A DNA stretch of 60,653 nt from contig CAJOLE010000005.1 of NCBI GenBank assembly GCA_905235325.1, positions 1 through 60,653 on the forward strand. Direction: 5' to 3'. Both the position numbers and the translations under genes were made by a program. The stretch's first letter is position 1. Each line of letters begins with the position of its first letter. Source of the stretch: an uncultured Prevotella sp. Its GTDB lineage: Bacteria; Bacteroidota; Bacteroidia; Bacteroidales; Bacteroidaceae. Positions 1 through 7,867 of the stretch are shown piece by piece. The notes under the pieces are model-generated. The model worked only from the letters and a program-made list of their open reading frames with translations. It did not search any database and was not told the origin of the DNA.

Positions 1-63
1 GCCCACCGTTTTCTGCCCATTTCACCGTGCTTTTTACTATTGTATTGTCTTTCGCACTTTTTA

Positions 64-133
64 TCCTACACTTCCTACACTTCCTACACCTAAGAAATTT
101 CGGGCAGGTGTAGGAAGTGTAGGGAGTGTAGGA
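64..133. repeat. Iteron-armed palindrome, family A, copy 1
   Basis: The left arm is three tandem 9-mers (TCCTACACT twice, then TCCTACACC) at 64-90. A 16-base loop follows, and the right arm at 107-133 is its reverse complement with one mismatch. The same element recurs at 15671-15739, and a third copy starts at 60643 and runs off the window. Sequence next to the right arm resembles the flank of copy 3 (AATAAC-GGA-ACA), so the conserved unit is longer than the palindrome. No coding capacity is apparent. Confidence 0.85.
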
Positions 134-158
134 TGTCTCCAGTTATTAACAATCAGTA

Positions 159-270
159 CCCGTTTCCCGCTTCCCGTCCTTGCTCCGCAGTGCTCTGCAA
201 GCTTACCGCCCGGGGGGCCGAGTGCCCGTTTTTTCATTTTCGTATTGTTTTCGTTTTGTTTTTCGTTTTT
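159..270. repeat. Dispersed element, families D and E, copy 1
   Basis: A CCCGTTTCCCGCTTCCCG run (159-176) is followed by a core containing CTCTGCAAGC and GGGCCGAG (about 180-226), then a CGTTTT-rich arm (225-270). The same core plus arm recurs at 42812-42898, and the core alone recurs inverted at 39155-39192. With the family A copy it fills the roughly 300 bases upstream of the amylase gene, where no other gene is seen. Confidence 0.65.
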
Positions 271-276
271 TTTTGC

Positions 277-284
277 TAATTTTG
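277..284 (+). promoter_or_regulatory. -7 element of amylase promoter (TAATTTTG)
   Basis: This matches the Bacteroidetes primary sigma -7 consensus TAnnTTTG and lies 26 bases before the amylase ATG. It sits directly beyond the CGTTTT arm of a dispersed element. Confidence 0.7.
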
Positions 285-310
285 CAGCGGAAAATAGAAG
301 AAACGGCATC

Positions 311-1966
311 ATGGAAAAAATCGTTATTTATCAGATTTTCACTCGCCTCTATGGCAACAGGAACGAGACGCGGAAACCCGGCGGCACCATCGCTGAGAAC
401 GGCTGTGGCAAGTTGAACGACTTTACACCGACGGTGCTCAGACAGCTGAAGTCGATGGGCGTGAGCCACGTGTGGTACACGGGCGTCATTCGCCACGCCA
501 CGATGACCGACTACTCTGAGCTGGGCATCCCCCGCCAGCATCCGGCCGTGGTGAAGGGTAGGGCAGGCTCGCCCTACGCCATCACCGACTACTATGACAT
601 CGACCCCGACCTGGCCGTCAGCGTCGGCCGCCGCATGGAGGAGTTTGAGCAGCTGGTGGAGCGCACGCACAAGGCTGGCCTGAAGGTCGTCATCGACTTC
701 GTGCCCAACCACGTGGCGCGCCAGTACAAGAGCATCGGCAAGCCCGACGGCGTCAGGGACCTGGGCGAGGACGACAATCCCGAACTGGGCTTCGACCCGC
801 AGAACAACTTCTACTACTGTCCCGGGCAAAGGTTTACGCCATACTTCGACCTCTATCACGGTGAGACTGAGCCATATATGGAGGAGCCCGCCAAGTCGAC
901 GGGCAACGACTGCTTCCACAATGCGCCGGGCAAGAACGACTGGTATGAGACGGTGAAACTCTGCTACGGCGTCGACTACTACGCCGGGCGGGTGGGCCAC
1001 TTCGACCCCATTCCCGACACGTGGCTGAAGATGACCGACATCCTGCTCTTCTGGGCTTCGAAGGGCATCGACGGCTTCCGCTGCGACATGGCCGAGATGG
1101 TGCCCGCCGAGTTCTGGGCCTACGCCACGGCGCGGGTCAAGGCCGAGCATCCCGGGCTGGTGTTCATCGGCGAGGTGTATAATCCGGGCGAATACCGCCG
1201 CTATCTGGCTTCGGGCTTCGACTACCTCTACGACAAGGTGGGTATGTACGACACGATGTTCCAGGTGATACGCGGTCAGCAGTCAACGCAGGCCATCACC
1301 CACGCCTGGCAGCAGACCGACGATATTGGCGGCCATATGCTCTACTTCCTCGAGAACCACGACGAGCTCCGCATCGGCTCCGACTTCTTCGCTGCCGACG
1401 GGCGGAAGGCGGTGCCTGCGCTGGTGGTGAACGCCCTGATGCAGCGCAACCCCTTTATGGTGTATGCAGGCCAGGAGTACGGCGAGCGCGGCATGGACGA
1501 GGAGGGCTTCAGCGGGCACGACGGGCGGACGACCATCTTCGACTACTGGTCGGTGGGCACGCTCTGCCGGGCTGCTGCGAAGAAGCTGACGGCGGAGGAG
1601 AAACAGCTGGCCGATACATATAAGAAGGTGCTGACGATTGCCCGCAAGGAGAAGGCCGTCGGCGAGGGCGCGTTCTACGACCTGATGTACGTGAACCCCG
1701 ACTGCCACCGCCAGTATATGTTCCTGCGCCGGGCGTCGAAGACGAGCCAGCTGCTGGTGGTGGCCAATTTCGACGACAGCGACGTGACGGTCAGCGTAAA
1801 CATTCCCCGTCATGCCTTTGAGTTCCTCGGTATGTCTGAAGGCACGTATTCGGCCACCGACCTGCTTGGCGGCGATAAAACGGAACTTGAGCTCAACGCG
1901 TCGCGGCCTGCCGACATTCCGGTGGCGGCACGCTCAGCGGTGGTCCTGAAGGTGAAACTTCTCTGA
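311..1966 (+). CDS. Alpha-amylase family glycoside hydrolase (GH13)
   Basis: This 551-residue protein hydrolyses or transfers alpha-glucosidic bonds, probably on maltodextrin or storage glucan. All four GH13 signatures are visible: DFVPNH (129-134), GFRCD (255-259, nucleophile D259), FIGEVY (acid/base E288) and NHD (349-351, D351). A short beta-rich C-terminal domain follows the barrel. No signal peptide is seen, so it is probably cytoplasmic. The reading frame is open upstream to 245, but the ATG at 311 is preferred because it follows the promoter at 277-284 and begins with the family-typical MEKIVIYQIFTRLYG. The 3' end overlaps the convergent wecG-like gene by 33 bases. Subfamily and substrate cannot be fixed from sequence alone. 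Confidence 0.9.
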   Translation: MEKIVIYQIFTRLYGNRNETRKPGGTIAENGCGKLNDFTPTVLRQLKSMGVSHVWYTGVIRHATMTDYSELGIPRQHPAVVKGRAGSPYAITDYYDIDPDLAVSVGRRMEEFEQLVERTHKAGLKVVIDFVPNHVARQYKSIGKPDGVRDLGEDDNPELGFDPQNNFYYCPGQRFTPYFDLYHGETEPYMEEPAKSTGNDCFHNAPGKNDWYETVKLCYGVDYYAGRVGHFDPIPDTWLKMTDILLFWASKGIDGFRCDMAEMVPAEFWAYATARVKAEHPGLVFIGEVYNPGEYRRYLASGFDYLYDKVGMYDTMFQVIRGQQSTQAITHAWQQTDDIGGHMLYFLENHDELRIGSDFFAADGRKAVPALVVNALMQRNPFMVYAGQEYGERGMDEEGFSGHDGRTTIFDYWSVGTLCRAAAKKLTAEEKQLADTYKKVLTIARKEKAVGEGAFYDLMYVNPDCHRQYMFLRRASKTSQLLVVANFDDSDVTVSVNIPRHAFEFLGMSEGTYSATDLLGGDKTELELNASRPADIPVAARSAVVLKVKLL

Positions 1967-2689
1967 CAGGACGTTCCATACGAACAGCGGATTGCCGACG
2001 ACGTAGCGGCGCCACATGCGGCGAGGCTCTTTCAGCAGGCGGTAGAGCCACTCCAGTGAATGGCGCTGCCACCAGAGCGGGGCGCGTTGGGCGGTGCCGG
2101 CGTAGAAGTCGAAGACGGCTCCGACGGTGCCCACGTGGCAGTGGATGTCGAGCTGCTGCCAGTGGCTGAAGGTCCACTTCTCTTGCTTGGGAGCCGTCAT
2201 GCCGATCCAAAGCAGGTCGGGGTTGGCGGCGTTGATGGCACTGATGATGGCGGCGTTGTCGCTGTCAGTGAATTCTGGCTTGTAGGGTGGGGAGTAGGTG
2301 ACGACGTCGAGCAGCGGATAGTCGGTGGCGGCCCGTTCGCGGACGAGCTGCAGCACGCGCTCGGAGGAGCCCATGAACATGACGCGGAATCGGCGGCCGG
2401 CGCTGACTGCCTTTGCCTGCAGGCGCTGCATCTCGAAGACGAACAAGTCCCATCCGGCAATGCGCTCCGTTGGCTGCGGCTTGACCTTCAGCCAGCGGCA
2501 AGCCTTTACGATGGATGCGCCGTCGGGTATGAGATAGTCGCCTCCGGCCAGCGCCTCGGCAAAAAGACCGTCGCGCTGTGCCACGTTGTATGAGTGGGCG
2601 TTGATGGTGTTGATGAGCACCTTCCCTTCAGGAATGTCGTTGAGAGCCTCGCGAGAACTGACCAGCTGTAATTCGGAAAGTTTTAACAT
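1934..2689 (-). CDS. WecG/TagA/CpsF family glycosyltransferase
   Basis: A 251-residue member of the GT26 family, which transfers an N-acetylmannosamine-type sugar from a UDP donor to a lipid-linked acceptor in cell-surface polysaccharide synthesis. Family hallmarks are INTINAHSY near 26-34, PDG at 55-57 (the conserved Asp), ERIAGWDLF near 75-83 and GMTAPKQEKW near 170-180. The C-terminus is basic and aromatic, as expected for peripheral membrane binding. The start at 2689 is chosen over the upstream ATG at 2755 because the latter lies upstream of the promoter at 2719-2726. There are no other polysaccharide genes beside it, so its pathway is open. It overlaps the amylase gene tail to tail. Confidence 0.85.
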   Translation of the reverse strand: MLKLSELQLVSSREALNDIPEGKVLINTINAHSYNVAQRDGLFAEALAGGDYLIPDGASIVKACRWLKVKPQPTERIAGWDLFVFEMQRLQAKAVSAGRRFRVMFMGSSERVLQLVRERAATDYPLLDVVTYSPPYKPEFTDSDNAAIISAINAANPDLLWIGMTAPKQEKWTFSHWQQLDIHCHVGTVGAVFDFYAGTAQRAPLWWQRHSLEWLYRLLKEPRRMWRRYVVGNPLFVWNVLSEKFHLQDHR

Positions 2690-2718
2690 ATTGTTTCTGT
2701 CATGTTTCAAAACAACGG

Positions 2719-2726
2719 CAAAGTTA
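2719..2726 (-). promoter_or_regulatory. -7 element of wecG-like gene (TAACTTTG)
   Basis: A perfect TAnnTTTG on the minus strand, 29 bases before the chosen ATG at 2689. It forms a divergent pair with the plus-strand element at 2781-2788. Confidence 0.75.
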
Positions 2727-2738
2727 CTGTTTTTTCCC

Positions 2739-2772
2739 CACTTTTCACCCTTCAACTTTCACTTTTCACTTT
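2739..2772 (-). repeat. GTGAAAAG iteron run, family F
   Basis: On the minus strand this reads as near-tandem GTGAAAAGTGAAAG and GAAGGGTGAAAAGTG units. Similar runs occur at 30099-30130 and 39115-39148. It lies between the divergent promoters of the wecG-like and alaX-like genes. Confidence 0.5.
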
Positions 2773-2780
2773 TTTTTTTG

Positions 2781-2788
2781 TATCTTTG
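2781..2788 (+). promoter_or_regulatory. -7 element of alaX-like gene (TATCTTTG)
   Basis: A TAnnTTTG match 31 bases before the ATG at 2820, preceded by a T-rich tract. Confidence 0.75.
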
Positions 2789-2819
2789 CAGCCCGTAAAG
2801 GCTAAATACCGATTTTGAA

Positions 2820-3299
2820 ATGGCTTCTAAACAGAACAACGACTACGAGATGCTTGAAGAGCGCGACGTCTCTTTTCCGCCTGCCCACACGGCTGAACAT
2901 CTGCTGAACCGCACGATGATTGTGCTCTTCGGATGCGGGCGTTCATATAATGCCCATGTCGAGCGGAAGAAGAGCAAGATGAGCTTCCACCTCGACCATA
3001 AGCCGACACGGCAGGAGGAGAAGGAGATTGAGCGCAGGATGAACGAGCTGATCGAGGCCGACCTGCCCGTCACCTTCGAGTTCGTCAGGCGCGAAGACCT
3101 GCCCGAGGACATCTCGACGGAACGGCTGCCCGACGATGCGCCTGACGAAATCAGGCTGGTGCGCATCGGCGACTACGATGTCTGTCCGTGCATTGGCAAA
3201 CACGTCCGTTCGACGGGACAGATAGGCCGCTTCGAGATGCTGGGCACGAACTGGGACGAGCACGAGCGCTCATTCCGCGTGCGCTTCAAGATTGTGTGA
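2820..3299 (+). CDS. AlaX-like alanyl-tRNA editing domain protein
   Basis: A 159-residue freestanding protein with the two zinc-ligand motifs of the AlaRS/ThrRS second additional domain: HTAEH (H23, H27) and CIGKH (C124, H128), followed by STGQIG, which resembles the TGEIG of AlaRS. Such proteins deacylate mischarged tRNA, usually Ser- or Gly-tRNA(Ala), in the cytoplasm. No aminoacylation domain is attached. The middle (about 45-115) is charged and poorly conserved. It is transcribed alone, ends in a convergent terminator shared with rng, and no alaS lies nearby. The family assignment is from motifs only and substrate specificity is unknown. Confidence 0.7.
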   Translation: MASKQNNDYEMLEERDVSFPPAHTAEHLLNRTMIVLFGCGRSYNAHVERKKSKMSFHLDHKPTRQEEKEIERRMNELIEADLPVTFEFVRREDLPEDISTERLPDDAPDEIRLVRIGDYDVCPCIGKHVRSTGQIGRFEMLGTNWDEHERSFRVRFKIV

Positions 3300-3306
3300 A
3301 CCAAAG

Positions 3307-3334
3307 AAAAGGGAACCCCGCGGGGCCCCCTTTT
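3307..3334. terminator. Convergent terminator between alaX-like gene and rng
   Basis: AAAAGGG (3307-3313) pairs with CCCTTTT (3328-3334) around an inner CCCCGCGGGG palindrome, with a T-run on the plus strand. It lies between two convergent genes and could serve both. Confidence 0.7.
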
Positions 3335-4901
3335 TACTTTTTAGTCTCAATCTCCTCTTTCATGTCGATGAACTGGTGTTTCGAGTCGTAGAACTCGTAC
3401 TGCAGGAAACCCAGTTTCTGTGAGGGGATGACGCGTACTCCTAAGCCGTACTTCATCTGCCAGCGCAGCTTCAGCGACACCATTCCCTGGTTGATGTAAG
3501 CTGCTACGTAGGGATGAACGTGGAGGTAGAACTTCCTGATGCCTATCTTGTTGACGAGGCGGTCAATCTTGCTCTCCAATTGGTCGGTGAAAAGAATCGA
3601 CGACTTGATCTTTCCGGTGCCGAAACAGGTGGGACAGTCTTCTTCTACATTGACATCCATTGCCGGGCGAACGCGCTGACGCGTAATCTGCATCAGGCCG
3701 AACTTCGACAGCGGCAGGATGTTGTGGCGGGCACGGTCTTTCTGCATGTTCTTGCACATACGCTCGTAGAGCAACTGGCGGTCTTCGGCGAGATTCATGT
3801 CCACGAAGTCGACCACGATGATTCCTCCCATATCACGTAGTCGCAACTGGCGTGCCAGCTCGTCGGCAGCCCCTAAGTTGGTCTCCAGCGCATTTGCTTC
3901 CTGACCGTTTTCTTTCTTGACGCGAGTTCCGCTGTTGACGTCGACCACGTGCATGGCCTCGGTGTGCTCGATGATGAGATAGGCACCGTGCTTGTAGTTG
4001 ACAGTCTTGCCGAAGCCTGACTTCAGCTGCTTGGTGACGCCGTAGTTGTCGAAGATGGGGACGGTGCCCGTGTAGCGCTTCACGATGTCCTGCTTCTCGG
4101 GGGCTATCAGTCCGACGTAGTCCTTCACTTGGTTGTAGATGGTTTCGTCGTTGATGCAGATAGCGTCGTAAGTAGGATTGAACAAATCGCGTAGCAGGGC
4201 TACGGCACGGCTCTCCTCCTCAAACACCAGTTGCGGGCGCTGCTGAGTCTTCTGCACCTTGGTGATGGCATCCTCCCAGCGCTTCAGCAGGATTTTCATC
4301 TCCTGATCCAGTTCTGCCGCACGCTTGCCTTCGGCCACCGTACGTACGATGACGCCGAAGTTCTTGGGCTTGATGCTCTGAATGAGCTGCTTCAACCGGC
4401 TGCGTTCCTCGCTTCGTTTGATTTTAGAAGATACGTTGACTTTATCGCCAAAGGGAATGAGCACGATGTAACGGCCGGCAAAGCTCAGTTCGCACGTCAG
4501 GCGAGGACCTTTGGTGGAGATTGGCTCCTTCACAACCTGGACCATCACCTCCTGGCCTACCTGCAGCGTCGTCTGCACGCTTCCGTCCTTGGGAAGCTCA
4601 GGCAGCCGCGTGGCTTTCTGAATGGGATAAAGTCGCTTTCTGTCGCTCTGTAGTATTTCTCGTAAGAGCTGAATTGAGTGCCCAAGTCAAGATAGTGAAG
4701 GAAGGCATCCTTCTCGTACCCTACGTCGACGAAGCAGGCGTTCAGTCCAGGCATCAGTTTCCTGACCTTTGCCACGTAGATGTTGCCTACCGAGAAGGAA
4801 GCCTCGCGGCGCTCGTTCTGGTATTCCACCAGCTGTTTGTCCTCGAGCAGGGCGATGGATATCTCCTTCGGTTGCACATCAATGATAACTTCGCTTGTCA
4901 T
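3334..4901 (-). pseudogene. rng: Ribonuclease G (Rng/CafA), interrupted by a one-base frameshift
   Basis: RNase G matures 16S rRNA and decays mRNA. The N-terminal part (4901 down to about 4632, about 90 residues) holds the S1-like domain start, with MTSEVIIDVQPKEISIALLE and the LMPGLNACFVDVGYEKDAFL block. Homology then continues in another frame from about 4632 to 3334, including VVDVNSG, VVDFVDMN (catalytic Asp region) and the zinc-link CPTCFGTGK. GAC (4634-4632) and the next homologous codon CTT (4632-4630) share base 4632, so one base is missing. Joined, the product would be about 522 residues, which is full length for this family. No slippery heptamer is present. It could be an assembly error or a real mutation. 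It is downstream of HU and the 29-aa basic protein, an arrangement that suggests one operon. Confidence 0.85.
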
Positions 4902-5006
4902 TCTCAGGATTCGTTTTACTTGGGTGTTTGTTGTTAAGAAAAGGGGTGTGGCGCGTCGTCTTTACTGCGCTGCCACACTCCCTTCATTTCTTTCACCTGT
5001 CAGAGC

Positions 5007-5096
5007 TTACTTGCTCTTATGACGGTTCTTGCGCAGTCTCTTCTTGCGCTTGTGGGTTGCCATCTTGTGGCCCTTCTTTTTCTTTCCGTTTGGCAT
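5007..5096 (-). CDS. 29-residue highly basic protein, possibly ribosome-associated
   Basis: The ORF encodes 29 residues from ATG (5096) to TAA (5007-5009). It begins MPNGKKKKGHKMATHKRKKR and ends LRKNRHKSK. About two thirds of the residues are Lys, Arg or His and there is no acidic residue. The pattern resembles the COX24/AURKAIP1 (DUF1713) basic motif found in small ribosomal-subunit proteins, but this is recognition by eye and tentative. It sits between HU (upstream) and rng (downstream) on the same strand with short gaps, which suggests co-transcription with an RNA-processing enzyme. It is too short for standard ORF cut-offs and easily missed. Confidence 0.75.
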   Translation of the reverse strand: MPNGKKKKGHKMATHKRKKRLRKNRHKSK

Positions 5097-5163
5097 AGTT
5101 CTTAAAAATTTTATTTGTTATTCAGATTGTTGATCCTCAACTTTTCAGTTCTTCTGATCTTTC

Positions 5164-5439
5164 TTACTTCATCTTCGAGATAAAGCTCTTGGCGGGCTTG
5201 AATGCAGGGAAGTCGTGAGCGTCGATTACAAGCGTCGTGTTCTTCGATATGTTGCGAGCCGTCTTCTGGGCACGGTGCTTTACGATGAAGCTGCCGAAAC
5301 CGCGCAGGTACACATTCTCCTTGTTAGAAGCCAAGCTTACTCTGATTTCCTCCATAAAAGCTTCTACGGTAGCGGCCACGTCCTTCTTGGCAATGCCCGT
5401 CTCGTCCGAGATTTTGTTGATGATGTCAGCCTTTGTCAT
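5164..5439 (-). CDS. HU/IHF family DNA-binding protein
   Basis: A 91-residue histone-like protein that bends and compacts DNA as a dimer. It has the classical layout: helices MTKADIINKISDETGIAKKDV, then the GFGSFIVKHR beta arm base at about 48-57, then the ARN...VIDAHDFPAFKPAKSF tail. The start at 5439 is preferred to 5487 because MTKADI is the family N-terminus; the upstream extension has no homology. The promoter at 5498-5505 lies about 60 bases upstream. It heads the unit HU - basic 29-mer - rng. Confidence 0.92.
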   Translation of the reverse strand: MTKADIINKISDETGIAKKDVAATVEAFMEEIRVSLASNKENVYLRGFGSFIVKHRAQKTARNISKNTTLVIDAHDFPAFKPAKSFISKMK

Positions 5440-5497
5440 TTCTCTAAAAATTACGTTTTTTATTACATGAATTATGGTTACTTCCAATTTGGGAGTG

Positions 5498-5505
5498 CAA
5501 AGATA
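5498..5505 (-). promoter_or_regulatory. -7 element of HU operon (TATCTTTG)
   Basis: A TAnnTTTG match on the minus strand, about 60 bases before the HU ATG. It probably drives HU, the 29-aa gene and rng. Confidence 0.75.
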
Positions 5506-5610
5506 CTGTTTTTCAGTGAGATATAGAAATTTTTACGCAACTTTTTTTCAAAACAGTGCATTTTTCTGTCTCTTTCTTTATATAAATAAGGTTCGGGCGC
5601 GCGAAACGGC

Positions 5611-6048
5611 CTAAACGGGTATCTTCTCAATGCGTCGCTGGTGGCGGCCGCCTTCAAACTCGGTGGCGAAATATTCGTCCATAATCCTGCGGGCCATGGC
5701 CTCGTCAATGAAGCGTCCGGGCATCACCAGCACGTTGGCGTTGTTGTGCTGGCGGACGAGGTGGGCAATCTCGGGAATCCAGCAAAGGCCGGCGCGGATG
5801 GACTTGTGCTTGTTGAGCGTCATGTTGATGCCTTCGCCCGAGCCGCAGATGGCGATGCCGGGATAGACCTCCTCCTGCTCAATGCCGCGGGCCAGCGCAT
5901 GGCCGAAGTCAGAGTAGTCACAAGAGTCTTCGGTATAGGTGCCATAATCCTTATACTTGAATCCCTTCTCGTCCAGATACTTTTTTACGAATTGTTTCAA
6001 CGCAAAACCGGCGTGGTCGCTGGCTATGCCTACTGTCTTTACTTCCAT
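5611..6048 (-). CDS. rpiB: Ribose-5-phosphate isomerase B
   Basis: A 145-residue cytosolic enzyme interconverting ribose 5-phosphate and ribulose 5-phosphate in the pentose phosphate pathway. Motifs are IASDHAGF near 7-14, CDYSDFGHALA, the active-site CGSGEGINMT with the catalytic Cys, and the HNNANVLVMPGR segment of the RpiB/LacAB fold. The usual length is about 145-150. The start at 6048 removes a 20-residue upstream extension that lies at the promoter (6078-6085). It is monocistronic; the downstream neighbour is HU. Confidence 0.92.
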   Translation of the reverse strand: MEVKTVGIASDHAGFALKQFVKKYLDEKGFKYKDYGTYTEDSCDYSDFGHALARGIEQEEVYPGIAICGSGEGINMTLNKHKSIRAGLCWIPEIAHLVRQHNNANVLVMPGRFIDEAMARRIMDEYFATEFEGGRHQRRIEKIPV

Positions 6049-6077
6049 ATTGGTTATTTGGTTTTTGTAATGCCGTG

Positions 6078-6085
6078 CAAAGTTA
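6078..6085 (-). promoter_or_regulatory. -7 element of rpiB (TAACTTTG)
   Basis: A perfect TAnnTTTG on the minus strand, 29 bases upstream of the rpiB ATG. Confidence 0.75.
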
Positions 6086-6122
6086 CTGCATTCTTCACGA
6101 ATAAACAAATTTTCCGGCTACT

Positions 6123-6188
6123 TTCCACAGAAAATTGCTCTGCCCTTGTGGATTATTCCACAGAAAATTGCTCTGCCCTTGTGGATTA
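6123..6188. repeat. Exact 33-bp tandem duplication with TCCACA/TGTGGA ends
   Basis: Two identical 33-base units (6123-6155 and 6156-6188) each begin TTCCACAG and end CTTGTGGATTA. Each unit can fold through CCACA/TGTGG. The duplication lies between the proS terminator and the rpiB promoter. Confidence 0.85.
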
Positions 6189-6189
6189 G

Positions 6190-6222
6190 AAAAGGAGGAA
6201 AACACGGCATTTTCCTCCTTTT
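6190..6222 (-). terminator. proS terminator
   Basis: A perfect 13-bp stem, AAAAGGAGGAAAA (6190-6202) with its complement (6210-6222), and a 7-base loop lie 20 bases downstream of the proS stop. The A/T ends of the stem give a U-run in either direction. Confidence 0.85.
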
Positions 6223-6241
6223 CGATGGTCGACAAGCTTAT

Positions 6242-7723
6242 TTAGTAGCTGCGGGCAATGATGACGCGGGCTTTCGAGGGCTTGCCGCTCACCATATCGA
6301 CACCTGGCGTCTGCTCAACGCCGAAGGGCACGCAGCGGATGGTGGCCTGCGTCTCTTCCTTAATCTGGGCCTCGGTCTCGGCTGTGCCATCCCAATGACA
6401 GAGGAAGAAGCCGCCGTCCTTCACGCGCTCCTTGAAGTCGTCGTAGTTGTCGCACTCGAAGATGTGGGCGTCGCGATAAGCCTTGGCCTTTTCAAAGATG
6501 TTCTGCTGAATATCGCCGAGCAGTTGCTCCACGTAGCCGACGATACCCTCTAAGGGGCGCGTCTCCTTTTCTAATGTGTCGCGGCGCATCACCTCGATGG
6601 TGCCGTTCTCCAAGTCGCGTGCACCAAGTACCAGGCGCACGGGCACGCCCTTTAGCTCGTAGTCGGCGAATTTGAAGCCGGGGCGCTTGTTGTCGGCATC
6701 GTCGAACTTCACGCTGATGCCTTTCTGGCGTAGCTGCTCGATGATGGGTTGCACCTCCTTGTTCACCTTTTCCATCTGGTCGGGCTTGGTGGCGATGGGG
6801 ATGATGACCACCTGAATGGGGGCGAGCTTTGGGGGGAGTACGAGGCCGTTGTCGTCGCTGTGGGTCATGATGAGGGCACCGATGAGTCGGGTGGAGACGC
6901 CCCATGACGTAGCCCAGACGTATTCGGGCTTGTTCTCCTTATTAAGATAGGTGACGTCGAATGCCTTGGCAAAGTTCTGCCCGAGGAAGTGCGAAGTACC
7001 GCTCTGCAGTGCTTTGCCGTCCTGCATCATGGCCTCGATAGTGTAAGTGTCGAGCGCACCGGCAAAGCGCTCGGTCTCGCTCTTCACGCCCTGTACCACA
7101 GGTACAGCCATCCACTCTTCGGCAAACTTGGCATAGACCTTCAGCATCTGCTGAGCCTCGGCCTCTGCCTCTTCGCGGGTGGCGTGGGCAGTGTGGCCTT
7201 CCTGCCACAGAAATTCAGATGTGCGGAGGAAGGGGCGCGTGCGCATCTCCCAGCGCATGACGTTACACCACTGGTTGCACATCAGGGGCAGGTCGCGCCA
7301 CGACTGAATCCAATTCTTGTAGGTGTTCCAGATAATGGTCTCCGACGTAGGACGGATAATGAGTTCCTCTTCAAGCTTGGCAGCGGGGTCGACCTCGACG
7401 CCGCTCTTGTCCTCCTTGGCGCGCAGCCGGTAGTGGGTGACGACGGCGCACTCCTTGGCGAAACCCTCGACGTGCTCGGCTTCGCGGCTGAGAAACGACT
7501 TTGGGATGAGCAGGGGGAAGTAGGCATTTTGGGCACCTGTCTCCTTGAACATCTTATCTAACTGCTGCTGCATCTTTTCCCAGATGGCATAGCCATAGGG
7601 CTTGATGACCATGCACCCTCGAACGGCCGACTGCTCTGCAAGGTCGGCCTTGACTACTAAATCGTTGAACCATTGGCTGTAGTTATCAGCCCTTTTGGTC
7701 ATTTCTTTCAGTTCTTTTGCCAT
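6242..7723 (-). CDS. proS: Prolyl-tRNA synthetase, short archaeal/eukaryote-like type
   Basis: A 493-residue class II aminoacyl-tRNA synthetase charging tRNA(Pro). It has no bacterial-type editing insertion. Visible blocks are the N-terminal [20 protein letters not shown], motif 1 near 45-75, motif 2 [20 protein letters not shown] (the Arg and Glu binding ATP), motif 3 [17 protein letters not shown], the anticodon-binding domain, and a C-terminal zinc-like/TRAP domain ending in RSY. The final aromatic residue is typical of this class. Single-gene unit with a promoter at 7753-7760 and a strong terminator downstream. Confidence 0.95.
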   Translation of the reverse strand: MAKELKEMTKRADNYSQWFNDLVVKADLAEQSAVRGCMVIKPYGYAIWEKMQQQLDKMFKETGAQNAYFPLLIPKSFLSREAEHVEGFAKECAVVTHYRLRAKEDKSGVEVDPAAKLEEELIIRPTSETIIWNTYKNWIQSWRDLPLMCNQWCNVMRWEMRTRPFLRTSEFLWQEGHTAHATREEAEAEAQQMLKVYAKFAEEWMAVPVVQGVKSETERFAGALDTYTIEAMMQDGKALQSGTSHFLGQNFAKAFDVTYLNKENKPEYVWATSWGVSTRLIGALIMTHSDDNGLVLPPKLAPIQVVIIPIATKPDQMEKVNKEVQPIIEQLRQKGISVKFDDADNKRPGFKFADYELKGVPVRLVLGARDLENGTIEVMRRDTLEKETRPLEGIVGYVEQLLGDIQQNIFEKAKAYRDAHIFECDNYDDFKERVKDGGFFLCHWDGTAETEAQIKEETQATIRCVPFGVEQTPGVDMVSGKPSKARVIIARSY

Positions 7724-7752
7724 TTTTATTTGCTTTTAAGTCAATTTGAGTG

Positions 7753-7760
7753 CAAAATTA
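7753..7760 (-). promoter_or_regulatory. -7 element of proS (TAATTTTG)
   Basis: A TAnnTTTG match 30 bases upstream of the proS ATG, divergent from the element at 7804-7811. Confidence 0.75.
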
Positions 7761-7803
7761 CAAAAAAAAATCAATTAAGACACACGAATTAAGAAATAAT
7801 TGC

Positions 7804-7811
7804 TACCTTTG
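7804..7811 (+). promoter_or_regulatory. -7 element of the ompA-like/mtgA unit (TACCTTTG)
   Basis: A TAnnTTTG match 56 bases before the ATG at 7868. It drives the lipoprotein gene and the overlapping mtgA. Confidence 0.75.
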
Positions 7812-7867
7812 CAGCGTAAATAGGACATTATTTGTCAAACATCAATTAAATAACAAAGTAAAAGATT

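Noticed and set aside
203..1150. 315-codon minus-strand ORF opposite the amylase gene
   Set aside because: Antisense to a gene with all four GH13 motifs; the translation is compositionally biased.
4620..4645. Programmed -1 frameshift in rng
   Set aside because: There is no X-XXY-YYZ slippery heptamer or adjacent stem at the junction; a missing base is simpler.
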